Source of the DNA: Welwitschia mirabilis
Lineage: Eukaryota; Gnetophyta; Gnetopsida; Welwitschiales
DNA: 34,364 bases
Assembly (NCBI GenBank): GCA_051453625.1
Contig: JBOZIK010000001.1
Location: 173,579,757 to 173,614,120, forward strand
Direction of reading: 5' to 3'
The notes under the pieces are model-generated. The model was not told the origin of the DNA and made no database searches. It saw nothing but the letters and a program-made list of their open reading frames with translations. This document shows positions 1 to 11,420 of this stretch, piece after piece. A program made the translations under genes and the position numbers. Numbering within the stretch: the stretch's first letter is position 1; every line of letters starts with the position of its first letter.

Positions 1-731
1 AGTTTTATCTAATGACTATCTTTTATCTTATCTTATTTATTTATTTATTTATTTATTTATTTTGCCATCTGCCTCCTCATGCTTGTGTACCTTTTCAGCC
101 TATTCATCATGCTTTAGTAGAGTCTTTCTATGCATTTCTTACTAATAATGTTCTTACAAGATTTTCTACTAGCCTCTCTTTCTATAGTTATACTCTGCTC
201 CATGTCTACCTGACCCTACTTCAACTTTGATTTTTTGCTACTCATGTATTCTAGATCTTTTTTCTTCTAAGATAATATGACTATAACCATAGATCATTTT
301 ATGCCTATTGGTTTGTTACCTTTGACTATATTCTTTGCATCTCTGTAACCACTATCTATCCTGCACATCTATCTCTCTACTACTAGCCACTATCCTCTCA
401 ACTATCAACACCCGTATTTCCTACCTGCAGTTCTATATCTACTATTATGCTTCCCGTCTACTCACTTGGTAGAATCACATTGGTTTTACCCCATGTCAGT
501 CCCTCACCACTTGTCCACTGTTCCTACCATAGTGCACCATGCTTTTTACTCTTCTACGTGCATTCTATATGAAGACAACCAAAACTATGCTCTTTTCTCT
601 TTTTTGCATCTTCTGTGCATCCACTAAGTAATCTTACTCTATAATAATGCCACTTGTAGTCATAACCTCCATCTTGCCTACTTGTCTCTAAGTACCTATG
701 AGTCGCCTACTTGCATGCCACTTACCTTACG
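1..731. other. T/C-rich flanking DNA without a gene
   Basis: The plus strand is pyrimidine-rich and no open frame resembles a protein. A (TTTA)n microsatellite lies at about 34-62. The stretch ends at the TG of the LTR that begins at 732. Nothing else is recognisable. Confidence 0.6.
34..62 (+). repeat. (TTTA)n microsatellite
   Basis: About seven perfect copies of the tetranucleotide TTTA. It is simple sequence; the hydrophobic reading frame running through it is an artefact of the repeat. Confidence 0.9.
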
Positions 732-2802
732 TGTCATGACCAATCTCTGGGATGGACTTAAAAAAATATTTTTTTAAATAATTAACTTTATTATGTTATA
801 ATGCATCGGTTTACATGATAGGATTAAACATGGTAGTGGATTAATTTAGGTTACAACTAAGAGATTTACCTATTAGTTATTCATAGGATTCATGTCAAGT
901 GAACTATGTGATGACAACCCATCTAACTAATATCAAAATCAACCTTAAGGTTAATTAGAAATCTCAATTAAAAGTACATGAAAGGAGTGTGTAGGTTTCA
1001 GTTGAGTGATTGGTTGCACCAATAGCTAAGCAACTTTGCCTACGTAATCTTTATCCAGAGGAGTTCAGATCACATGTAGTTCTATCTTGGATCTTATTCT
1101 AATATTCATTAATACACATGAGTATAATATAGATCGAAATAATTCATATCTGTGGCGTGTGACAATCCTAGGTATGAAAGAATAAAAAAATAATGCAAGA
1201 GCTCAATATTTAATCAACATTAACAAATATCACACATAAATATATGTACATATGCATAGTAGCTATATGTAAAAGTATATAAAGTAGCTGGTCAAGAACT
1301 TTCAAGGATATAACATCTAATTCTAGAAAGTAATTTTGAAGAATGAATAAGAACAATGCATGTGTATTAATATAAATCAGATATATGAGTACCCAAGTAT
1401 AAATATATAGTAAACTTGTTGGTCATGTAGCCAAAATATCCATTAGTAATCCTCCATCACCAAGCATAAGAGATCCCTCATATCTCACTATAACATATTA
1501 GTGGGAGCTAATGGAAGGGAATATATCATATTAGAATGTTATTATATTAAACTCATGTAGAAATATGATTAACAAACAAATGCAAACACACACACACTAA
1601 TTCAGTAAGGTACCTCATAGCTGCTCCTTTCATAACATAACATATTGAATCTAGTAATATATAAATCTAAAATGTATAAAATGGCAAACTTGTATGCCAC
1701 TAATTAAGTCATTGGATCAATAGATATTGTACTATAGAAATTTAAAAATAAGACAAATAATTAAATGCTAAGTTATTTCAATAAGCATTAAAGAATAATA
1801 ACTATCATTATATCATTTTATACATAAGATAATAAATAACTACTTAAAACTTATAAATCATATTCATGTACATGCAATAAATTATATTTAAGGATACATA
1901 CCTAGAAAGTGTTATGAGTACTAAAAGAAATCATAATCATTAGATACTGTACTAAATCCTACATCATTTTATAATATACTATGCAAAACTATAATTTCAT
2001 TAAATAATACTAAAACAACATGACTATTAGTCAATCCATTCAACAACACCTAACATTCATTATGAATTAATTACTAAGTAACTAAATGTAAGAAAGCATT
2101 TTATTGAAATAATTAGAATAACAACATTATCTAAGGAGCCAAAGAAGAATATTTAATCTTATCTAAACACTTATTTTCATAAATGTCATTGTCTAAGAAA
2201 GATGATACAAAATAATAATTCCTTTTATAAAACTTAAACATAAAAGATTTATAACAAAATGTTTGTGGAAACTTCTATAACACAAGGCATTGTTTTTCTT
2301 TCTATGATATTTGCTTTTCTAACAAAATAAATAACTCAACCTTCAAGAGCTCTAATTCTTCCTCTTACTATTTCATCTATTGTACTTGTAACTTCATGTC
2401 TCTACTCCTAACATTAATCTACTCTAAAAATAAAACATGTTTTCCTTGTATCATATATACATGTAATACTATACATATGAGATAAATGAATATAAAATAA
2501 TATAATATATAATCAATACAATTTATTATGATATATAATATAATATAAAATACACTATATAATGCAATGTAATATTATATAATATAATGTAATTATAGTA
2601 TAATAAAATAATATAACTTAATATAATATAATATATGTAACATTGCACATATAAATTAATATAATATAATATATTGTGATATAATACCATATACATGAAC
2701 TATAACATAATATAATATACATGCAGTGTAATAAAATATATTATAATATATCTGTGACATAATGTAATATACACCCAATGTAATCTATCTCACTACCTAC
2801 CA
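732..2802 (-). repeat. 3' LTR of the 732-7267 element (copy A)
   Basis: It aligns with 5603-7267 over nearly its whole length. Examples are the block with CCATCACCAAGCATAAGAGA near 1455 and 6310, and the block with TTGGTTGCACCAATAGCTAA near 1010 and 5883. It is about 430 bp longer than the other copy because two segments, about 1805-2012 and 2171-2392, are missing there. The terminal TG (minus strand, at 2802-2801) and CA are intact. The minus-strand 5' part holds an AT-rich pentamer-like array at about 2484-2770. Confidence 0.75.
2484..2770. repeat. AT-rich degenerate microsatellite (TATAA/TATAATA type) in LTR A
   Basis: Almost continuous degenerate repeats of TATAA and TATAATA. The equivalent array occurs at the same relative place in the other LTR (6940-7235), so it belongs to the LTR family and is not a separate locus. 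Confidence 0.8.
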
Positions 2803-2817
2803 TTTCTCTTCTTTATT
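2803..2817 (-). other. Candidate polypurine tract next to 3' LTR A
   Basis: The minus strand reads AAAGAAGAGAAA directly before the TG of the LTR, the usual place for the plus-strand primer of reverse transcription. It sits at the edge of a longer purine-biased region, so its exact limits are uncertain. Confidence 0.45.
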
Positions 2818-5586
2818 TTATTTATTAATTATACTCATTAATTTATATTTTGATTTACTTTCTCCTCTTACAACTCTCTCTATCTTTTTATGTCATCCTC
2901 TTTATTCAATTTTCTTTTATTCCTATTCTATTTTGTTTATTATTATATTTTCTCCTATTTCTATACATTTTTCATTATTTATTACTTCATTGTATACTCC
3001 TTTTGCTATTTTCATCCATTTGATTTATCATTATTTGTATTTATTTTTTATTATTTTTACTATCTGATCTATATTTATTTCTTTATTACTTTAATATTAT
3101 CTACTCCTTATAATACTCCTCTTATTATATCCTCTTCTCTTCTCTTACATCCCTATATTATTTGTACCTTATTCCTTCTACTTATATTCTTACTTTAACT
3201 TCTATTACTATTATCCTTCTTTACTCTTTCCATCTTATAATATACTTATCTTTATCTTATATATATACTTTATTTATATTTATTATTTTTTCTATATACT
3301 TGCAACTCATTATTTAATATCTTCACTCTTCCTCTTCTTTAATTTTTTTTCTTTGTTTTCTTTTTTTTTAAATAATACTTTCATGCCTTTTCTTCATGTC
3401 CCTCTCATTTATATATTTGATTTTATGCCTTTACTTTTCTCAATTTATATATTTCTATCTAATCTCACCTACTCTATCTAGACTCTTTCTCTTTAATATT
3501 ACTTATCCCCTTCTATCGTATGTTTACTTTGCTACTTGTGTCCTCTCTTTATTACTCTTTATCTTATCTATTTTCTTTATATAGCCTTTATGCTTTTTTA
3601 TTACATTCTTTTAATATATTCCTTTGGTTTTCAAAGGGATGTAGTACATAAATGGAATATGTAATTATATAAATCTATCTTGTTAGTTCTAAATTACCCT
3701 TTACATGTCCTAATTTTCCAGATTTGCTCATAGAAGAGGAAAACATATAAAAAATAAAATACAAGTAATTCATGCAAATGTTCAAGAATATTTCATGTTG
3801 AAGGGATTTTTAGAAAAATGGACTTCTAAGAAATAGAAAGAATTGAAGAATTAAAATTATAGAACATGTTATCTTGATTTAGAATGAATTAAAAAACAAA
3901 AAGTGTATTTCCAAAGTTGGACTCTATTCACATTATCTGAAAAAGTTATGCAATAGGGCTCATCAATTCATTATATATTATGGAATATGTGTGTTGTATG
4001 CAAGTTTAACTCTTTGCCTTTTGTTTGTAGACATTTTTATTCATTTAATAATGCAAGGCTTAATGAAGCAAATTGAAGAAATTAGATTTGTTCATCAAAG
4101 GATGCAAAAATGAACTTACTAAGACTAAATCTTTTTCAAATGAAAATGAAAGCAAATATCTATAAAACAGTATTGCATTAACAAATATTTTCTAATATTT
4201 GGCATGTAATGTGTTCTTGTTTGTAAATTCTAATAGATCTACAAGATTGGCGGTCTCTGAAACACATGGTCCTTCACATATTTGACCATTGTATCATAGT
4301 CAGAACAAAGAGCAAGACCTGTAAAATCAAGATATTCACATTCCTTCATCAGTGGTTACTTTGCAAATAATTATGCAAGAAGCTATAATTCCAATAGTCT
4401 TTAGTCATTGCTTATCTTATGAATCCAAGAGGAAATTCAACATAGCATACCATTAAGTCAAAATAAACTAGAATTAGTGTAAGTAGGATAGTCTTATACA
4501 CTTAAACTTCAAAGAAGTTTAACATAGAAAATGAGAGGTAAAATATCATTTCCTATGTTCAAATAAGCATAGGTTATTACAAATCTTTTAGTGATCCTTC
4601 TAATCTCTTTGGTAGTCTCAACTTGAGCACCCTTACTATATCTATCGAAAAATTTAAATCCACTTGTTAATGGCTTTCCTCCCTTTCTATTCACCCATTA
4701 TTCTCCTCTCCTATAAGGGATTTGTTTAAGATATAGAAGGAAAGGACCCATGGGATTTTTTTTGGGCAGTTGAAGTTGCTTCCTCTAGTAATGAAAGAGA
4801 TAAGGATAGTAGTTAAACATTGCCTAAGATATCTCCTCTACCATCTTTGCATCCCCTTTCTTTCCATCAACAAAGAAATCATGTTAACTCCCCATTCTCA
4901 TTCTCACAATCCGTTTACACTTAACTAGAGGAACATTGTAGACAAGATCTACCATGAACACAACTAACGATAAGATGTAAGTTACTCCTAAAATTAAACC
5001 ACAAAGCAAAATAAATATTTTACTCTCTTATATTTTCTCCTATAGATGGAAATATTTCAAGTGAAAAAAACACACTATAATAGTTCCTTAAAGCTTTGCA
5101 CAGATCTATGAAAATGTAAAACAATAAGAAAGAAAGATGAGCCAATTTATGTGCCATTTTGCATCTTAATATTCTTAGCAGTGTTATACAGAGAAATAGA
5201 TCACAGAAGCATAAATATAATTCAAAACAAGGTAGAAATAGAAAAAGAATAATGATGAATTTCCACATCTAATTTTTTTATTGTTCATTATTCTTTCTTT
5301 ATTCTTTTTCCTACAAATGCATGTACTGAGAATGCTTTCCTTGCATCACACACTCTAAGAAAAGGCATACACTCTAATGAAATTAAACAATGTAACTAGA
5401 TAAAAATATGGGATATTACATTCTTTCATCTTGAAGAATTTTTCATCCTCAGAAGCTACTTATGCCATTTAATAATCTATCCATAACCTAAGAACTCAGT
5501 AAGCAATGAATTCAAACCTAAGACTTAATCCATGATTTACTTTGATAAGATCACTAATAAGTTGATTAAATAGTGGATCCAAAATT
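2818..5586 (-). other. Internal region of the non-autonomous LTR element, no pol
   Basis: No retroelement enzyme motif was found here on either strand. About 2818-3600 is strongly strand-asymmetric: 2881-3419 has about 13 G in 540 bases on the plus strand. From about 3650 to 5586 composition is ordinary AT-rich DNA. Minus-strand frames at 4509-4694 (61 codons, begins at GTG, basic) and 5020-5268 (82 codons, hydrophobic N-terminus) are unrecognised. An exon-like fragment lies at 4239-4318. The part just after the primer-binding site (about 5270-5586) shows nothing. Confidence 0.5.
4239..4318 (-). pseudogene. Exon-like fragment of an unidentified host gene
   Basis: On the minus strand, a plant-type splice acceptor (TTGATTTTACAG, about 4319-4330) is followed by an open frame of 25 codons ending in TAG at 4239-4241. 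The frame contains DYDTMVKYVKDHVF, a balanced hydrophilic peptide, and it is richer in G+C than its surroundings. This looks like the last exon of an ordinary plant gene, not retroelement or random sequence. I do not recognise the protein. Its position inside a pol-less LTR element suggests capture of host sequence by the element. The alternative is a chance open frame, since it is short and no upstream exon is recognisable. Confidence 0.3.
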
Positions 5587-5599
5587 GGCTCTATTACCA
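5587..5599 (-). other. Primer-binding site, initiator-Met tRNA type
   Basis: The plus strand reads GGCTCTATTACCA. The minus strand reads TGGTAATAGAGCC, against the usual plant TGGTATCAGAGCC, with two mismatches. It lies 3 bases from the LTR edge at 5603, the expected spacing, and it sets the orientation of the whole element. Confidence 0.75.
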
Positions 5600-5602
5600 A
5601 AA

Positions 5603-7267
5603 TATCATGACTTAGGTTTTTTATTAGACCTAAAACTATAATTTTTTAAAATAATTAACTTTTTTACATTATAGTGCATCAATTTACATGATAAGATTAA
5701 GTGTTGTAGTAGATTAATTTAGGTTATGATTAGAAGACTTACCTCTTAGCTACTTGCAAGACTCACATTAAGTGAAATATTAATGATAGTCCACCTAACT
5801 AATATCATAACCAACCTTATGATTAATTAGAAAGCTCAATTGAGATCACATGAAAGAAGTGTATAGATTGTAGTTAAGTGGTTGGTTGCACCAATAGCTA
5901 AGAAATCATGCCTACGTAATCCTCATCTGGAGGAGTTCAAACCACACAGAGTTCTATCTTAAACTTCATTCTAATCTCTATCAATATGCATGACCATAAG
6001 ATAGATCGAAATGGTCCATATCAATAGCATGTGGCAATCTTAGGTATGAAAGAACTCAATATTCAACCAACATCAGTAGATATCACACACAAATATATGT
6101 ACATATACATAGTAGCTATATGTAAAAATATAAAAGTAGCTGATTAAGAACTCTTGAGGTTACAACATCCAATCCTATTAAGGAATTATAATGCATGAAT
6201 GATAATAATACACATGTATATTAATATAAATCAGATATATAGGTACTCAAGTATACATATATATAGTAAGCCCTCTGGTTACTTAGCCAAAAGATCTATT
6301 AGTAATCCTCCATCACCAAGCATAAGAGATACATCATCTCACTATAACATCTTGGTGGAAACCAATGAGAGGGAAAATATCATATTAAAATGTCATTATC
6401 ATAAACTCATGCAAATATATAGTTAACACACACATGCATATACACACACACTCCCCATTTTAGCAAGGTACCTTATAGTTTCTCCTTTTATAACATAACA
6501 CATTGAATCCACTAATATATAAATATAAAATGGATAAAATGCCAAAAAAAATAGCGCATATGCCATCGATTAAGTCACTAGGCTTAATAGACTTTGTACT
6601 ATAGAAATTTAAAGATAAAACAACTAATTGAATGCTAAGTTATTTCAATAAGCATCAGAGAATAATCATTATTAAAAGTAACATGATTATTAGTTAATAC
6701 ATCTAACAACATATAATATTCATTATAAATTAACAAATAAGTAACTAAATGTAAAAATAAATTCTATTAAAATAATTATAATAACAACATTATCTAAGAA
6801 GGCAAAGAAGAGTCTTTAATCTTATCTAAACAATAATTTCTTCATGTATCTATTTCTAACATTAACCTACTCTTAAGAATAAAACACATTTTCCTTAATT
6901 ATATATATACATGTAGTACTATGTGTATGGGATGGGGTAATATCATATAATACAATACAATACAATATAATACAATACAATGCAATGTAATATAATATAA
7001 TTTGATATGATATGATATGATATGATATAATATTATGCATATGAGATAACATAGTATAATATAATATAATAAAATGTATTATATCACATATATAATATAA
7101 TATAGTATAATATAATATAATATAATATAATTATAGTATAATTCAATACAATATAATATATTATAATATAATAAAATATAATGAAATACAATATTATAAA
7201 TGTGTATTATATGATATAATATATATGTTTTAAATGTAATATAATAATGTAAATTATGTTTCTTGTG
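5603..7267 (-). repeat. 5' LTR of the 732-7267 element (copy B)
   Basis: It aligns with 732-2802. The terminal TG at 732 reads TA here, another G-to-A change. Relative to copy A it lacks about 208 bp at about 6672 and about 222 bp at about 6838. The right-hand edge near 7267 is approximate, because similarity fades after the microsatellite array. Both copies carry CA-rich runs (near 1587 and 6429). Confidence 0.7.
6940..7235. repeat. Pentanucleotide arrays in LTR B: (TACAA)n, (TATGA)n, (TATAA)n
   Basis: (TACAA)n lies at about 6951-6988, (TATGA)n at about 7001-7028, then degenerate (TATAA)n to about 7235. The motifs are cleaner than in LTR A, so the array has probably re-expanded in this copy. 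Confidence 0.85.
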
Positions 7268-9173
7268 TATTGAAAGTTTAAGGATATCTCTATGCTTTTT
7301 TTAAGAAATCAAATAACACTAGTTCAGAGAATAAAATACAATCATTATAAGCATACTTATTAATAAACAAGTAACATTGAAATAAAGGTTTCTCAAGGAC
7401 AACAAAGTACTCATCTCCTTTGGAAACATATTCAATCTTTTATTAAATGTGTTTATATGTTTAATTATTTTTCTTAAGTAATTTGTAATGTTAATAATTC
7501 CTTTACTATTTCATTTGTCATCTATAAAGTTAGCATGCTATAACAACCATTTTTTTATCATCTTTGCATTTATATAATTTTTAATATGTAAACTATTTAA
7601 ACATTCAAGAAGTATAGTTTTAATCCTTAAGCAATAATTAAAAGATAATTTATTTTTATAACTAGAATCATATTTAAATATATTTAGATAAGCAAACTTA
7701 ATGTAAAAATCATGAAATGTGAGAGCTTAGAAGACATAACACAACATGTGTACTATGAAATTACCTAAGTGATGCTAGATTAAGTGGAAACTTGACACTT
7801 GAATCTAGTATTAGAAAAGTTCATAACATCGATAGATAATTTAATAGCTTTAAAAGTGAAAAGATTTAGAGCTAACCTAGAATTCTTATGCCTCTTGTAA
7901 AGTACATTATCCTACTAATATCCAATGAAACCAAACTTATCAATAAATGGTATGTTAGGGGATCCATTTAGGAGATCATTATGTAGTTAGTACTCAGCTT
8001 CATAGTCATGCAGCTTAAGCTTAATCTTCTAGCTTGAGTGATGATGGTGCTTAGCCTTGGGATACTTACCAAATATAAAAAGGTGGAGTCTATCAAAAAT
8101 ACTAAAGACAAGTATGATTGATTGCATTTCTGAGGAATAGTGGAGCATGACACCCTCATGGATAATGCTCCATTCTTCTGGTTCCTTGCTGGTTTTCTTT
8201 ATAAAATTCTCTAGAGAATAGTACTTGATGAATACGACATAGAGGTTATCAAAATGAACTTTGAGGATGATTAGTAGGCCCTATGAGAAGAGATACAAAA
8301 GGCATAGTTCATGAAATTCACTGCCTAATAGATGTACATGATGATTAACACATTTTTACCATAGATGGTAGAAGAAACCTAGGTGATGAGAATATAAATG
8401 AAGTATATAACTATTAATGAATACAAAACTAGTTTTTAAACCAACAAAATTACCAAATCCTTTGATTTTGTCTAGTATTTTTTTTGAAGAAGTTAACATC
8501 TCAGATGAATTATACTACTAATCCATTGGAAATTTACTAATTGATAAGTTATACTATTACATGAGGATCATAATTATAGGGTGAGATAAAATGCCATCTA
8601 ATAAGATGAGAACCATGAGTAAAAAAGATAAAGTAACATATAATGGCTTTTCTTCAGTGATAATGAATATGAAATGGTTTCTAAGTTATGTCTTGCAACT
8701 ACTTTTAAAAATCTGCCACTAAATACTATGATTTCTAGAAGGTTTAAGATATTCTATTACTTATCATCTTCTTCAAGGTTGAGTGCTGCATAGAAAAGGA
8801 TCATGGAATAAAGTTAAAGGCTCTAGTAGAGTACTTAAAACCACTACCATCACTCCATGAGTTGATTTAATTTACTTAAATGAATACAAAGAGAAGTTAT
8901 GATATTATGATGGTCATCAAAGAGGGTAGAAATAGTGGAGTTGGTATTTTCATCATTTGTTTGAGCAAGCATCTTATTCCTTTAAGTTACAAGCATTAAG
9001 CATGAGATGTGAACTAGTTCCTTGACTCAGGTGGAATATTATAAAGATGAGATTTATTAGAGTCATCACCAAGCCTCTATATTCACTAAATTATTAAACA
9101 TATATTCCTACACTTTCTGGAATGTAATGAACAGTAGGAATCACTTCATTCTACTAAGCACATGCTTTACATC
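7268..9173. other. AT-rich DNA, no recognisable gene
   Basis: I see no open frame with recognisable protein motifs and no clear repeat. The 63-codon minus-strand frame at 7968-8159 is Ser/Leu-rich, lacks any family motif and is best treated as chance. Some of it may be decayed transposon sequence joined to the kinase fragment to its right. Confidence 0.5.
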
Positions 9174-9650
9174 TTATTGCCCACTAGCAATATCTAGAAA
9201 AATCATGTTGTAGCTATAAACATTACTCTTGGATGTAATTCCTCTATTGTAAAACCACTCTGGCAACATATACTCTAGTGTGTCATCCATTTGTGCTATT
9301 ATCAAAGGACTCTTCTTATGCTTCAAAAACCTCATCAGGTTAAAGGTTGAAACTTTGTCTCTAAAGTTACATTCTACAAGAATATTCTCAAGCTTGATAT
9401 CCAAATGAAGGATCATGTTGGCATGTAGATAGTGAGGCCTGAAATTCATTGATTGAGTGAATGATTTTCCATGAACTCAAAAATAAGGATTTGATGCAAT
9501 TTATTTATGTAGAGGTTGATGAGATAGAAAATATTCTTATGATTAAGGGTAGATATTGTGCTAATATCCTCTGCATTCAGTTATCATTTTTAATGATTGT
9601 TCATTTATTAATATTTGCTTTACTCTCTTATGATATTAATAGTACCTTAC
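9174..9650 (-). pseudogene. Receptor-like Ser/Thr kinase fragment (S-domain/LRK10-like type)
   Basis: The open stretch 9174-9449 carries the kinase catalytic core: ILHLDIKLENILV (catalytic-loop D, K and N kept, HRD changed to HLD), then VSTFNL where DFG should be, then YMLPEW for the APE region and SKSNVYSYNMIFLDIASG for subdomain IX. Just upstream in another frame, ILIFEFMENHSLNQ (about 9450-9495) matches the hinge, and STLNHKNIFYL (about 9530-9565) the helix C/subdomain IV region, each broken by stops. N-lobe traces fade near 9650. The magnesium-binding DFG aspartate is lost and no extracellular or membrane part is visible, so it cannot be active. Subdomain order and the ILH-DIK-EN pattern fit plant receptor-like kinases. 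The exact subfamily is uncertain. Confidence 0.7.
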
Positions 9651-9880
9651 CTTCATGACACATAACCCACTACTATAAATGACACGCATCCTAACATAAT
9701 GGGGTATTACATTTGATAAACCTGATTATCGGTAGTGCTAGCATATCAATACCATAAGTAAACATTATTCATCAAAATAAACCTCTAGTATAATTTAGTG
9801 AAAAATGACATGTACTAGTGCCACTAGGTAAGGGCATAAGTAGAAGATCATCCAAATTATAATTTAAGCAATCATACCCC
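9651..9880. other. Junction between kinase fragment and copia element
   Basis: 230 bases of AT-rich sequence with no recognisable feature. The left limit of the plus-strand copia remnant probably lies in or before this stretch, but no boundary signal is visible. Confidence 0.4.
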
Positions 9881-10686
9881 ATGGCTTCTCATAGTTCATC
9901 ATCTATTAATAAGGGGTTAAAAGTAATTGCAAAGATGGTTGAAAAAAAGGGTCATCATTTTTGAGGTTGAAAAAGCATAGGTCCATAGCTAGTGAAGGCA
10001 AAGCATGAGTAGGTAGTTGGAAATCCATTGGAACTTCCATATAGATAGACTCAGAGGATGAATTAGAGGATGAGATATCTCTATCTTTGTAGGGCATAAG
10101 CTATGACTCAGAAAAAGCAACAAATAGTAAGTCTCTAGAGTCATTAAGAGAGAAGGCATAGGTATAAGAAGAGCATTAAGCTCTTACATAGGCACACATT
10201 TAGAGGGAGCACTAGGCTCCATGTCTGTCTCAGGGAGAGAAGTAGCTAGAGTTAGAGAGCTCTGACATTTAGTCCTTTATATTTCACAAGCCACATCACA
10301 AAATTTTTGTCTCTTATTCTTCACAACGATTATCATGTCTATGTCCCTTATCATCATTGCAAATGCCTTCTACCCCACCACCTTGTGTAGAACCCATTCA
10401 TGTTCTACCACTTGCCATAGTACCGCCATCATCCTTTACAAAGACTGCCATAGCTAGCTTTCTTTGGACTTCCATCACTTCTTAAACATAAATATATATG
10501 AGGAGATAGACCTATGAGGGCCCCAATGAGACTTGTTAGTGGCATTTTAGGAAGTACCACACATCATCACATATATCTTTCTTAGCTTATACCATCTAGA
10601 CATCCACTATCTATAATAGTGATAATGATAGCGATGAAGAAGAAGAAGACACATTCTACATAAGTGATTCTGCACTTAGTGATTAG
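9881..10686 (+). pseudogene. Env-like ORF remnant of the plus-strand Sirevirus-like element
   Basis: An ATG at 9881 follows a C-run and opens a frame beginning MASHSSSSINKGLKVIAKMV, which stops after 27 codons. Interrupted frames downstream are rich in Ser and acidic residues (SEDELEDE near 10050) and Pro/Ser (STPPPCVEPIHV near 10370). The last stretch, from 10618, reads SDNDSDEEEEDTFYI and ends at TAG 10684-10686. Position between pol and the 3' LTR, a Pro/Ser-rich middle and an acidic C-terminus fit the extra ORF of Sireviruses. The function of this ORF is not established and it is broken here. Start and internal joins are uncertain. Confidence 0.45.
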
Positions 10687-11212
10687 CTCCTTTTTATATG
10701 TTATGCAAAAAGGGGAGAAGAAAAGACAAATCAATCTTATTATGGACATCCTTTTTAGGCATGAAGGACTTGATTGTGAAATTACTAATTAGACTTCTTG
10801 AGTGAAATCATTATTCATTGATGATCACTTTTAATTATTGACATACATTATTATGATTTGATATTTTTACTATTATTAGCATATTATTGTTATCTCTTAT
10901 GTTGGCACATTTTCATGCTCTAATATTATGTATTATTAGCATATTATTAAATACTATGCTCTAATATTATTATTGGCATACCATTATTGACAAATTTATG
11001 TGACTAGTTCTTACTTTCTTAAATGAAATTATCTAATGCATATGTTCCTTTTTTTAATCTCTACACTACATGTTTATTTGTGTGGATAATCACTATTCTT
11101 CAATACTATTAATAATACATGTTATGTGCTTTTATGTCTTGCATTTTAATATCTTAATTTAGTTGATTAAATGTGATTGTATAATGATATTTACCAAGTT
11201 TTGGACATCATT

Positions 11213-11225
11213 AAAAAGATGGAGA
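11213..11225 (+). other. Polypurine tract of the plus-strand copia element
   Basis: AAAAAGATGGAGA lies directly before the LTR start at 11227 (TG changed to TA), preceded by GGACATCATT. This matches the usual copia arrangement of a purine tract just before the 3' LTR. It fixes this LTR as a 3' LTR and the orientation as plus. Confidence 0.7.
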
Positions 11226-11420
11226 TTATTGGTAAAATCTAGTTTTGATTATCCCACTTGTTAAATATATTGTGCTATTATGTAGATAGGTTAATATGAT
11301 GAAAATCAGCTCACAAAAAGCATAAGTCCATGTAATACCTTAAAGCTTAAATTACACAAAAACTTTAGCTTAGAATTAAATATGCCTAATCAATTAACTC
11401 AAGACATCCATAAAATGAAA

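Larger units (their letters stand above)
732..7267 (-). mobile_element. Non-autonomous LTR retrotransposon, Ty3/gypsy-like, minus strand
   Basis: Two direct repeats (732-2802 and 5603-7267) flank 2.8 kb of DNA. Next to the right-hand repeat, 5587-5599 reads GGCTCTATTACCA, which matches the complement of the common plant initiator-Met tRNA primer-binding site at 11 of 13 positions. That makes the right repeat the 5' LTR and puts the element on the minus strand. The left repeat runs TG to CA on the minus strand and is preceded by a purine-rich tract (minus strand of 2803-2817). The LTR end resembling GTCATGACA just before the binding site is typical of plant gypsy elements. No gag, protease, integrase or reverse transcriptase motif is visible inside, so this is a LARD-like or internally deleted copy. 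The gypsy assignment is inferred from LTR ends only. No target-site duplication was found. Confidence 0.65.

Noticed and set aside
1-731. Possibility that 1-731 is the internal part of a tandem copy sharing LTR A
   Set aside because: The base skew resembles 2818-3600, but the sequence left of LTR A does not match the sequence left of LTR B beyond a weak TTACC near the expected primer site.
2890-3198. 102-codon plus-strand open frame of Phe, Tyr, Leu and Ile
   Set aside because: It lies in the G-free T/C-rich block, where stops are rare on that strand. The hydrophobic composition follows from the base skew; no domain is visible.
9906-10097. 63-codon minus-strand open frame, Ser-rich
   Set aside because: It is antisense to the env-like remnant of the plus-strand element, whose acidic and Ser-rich codons explain it.
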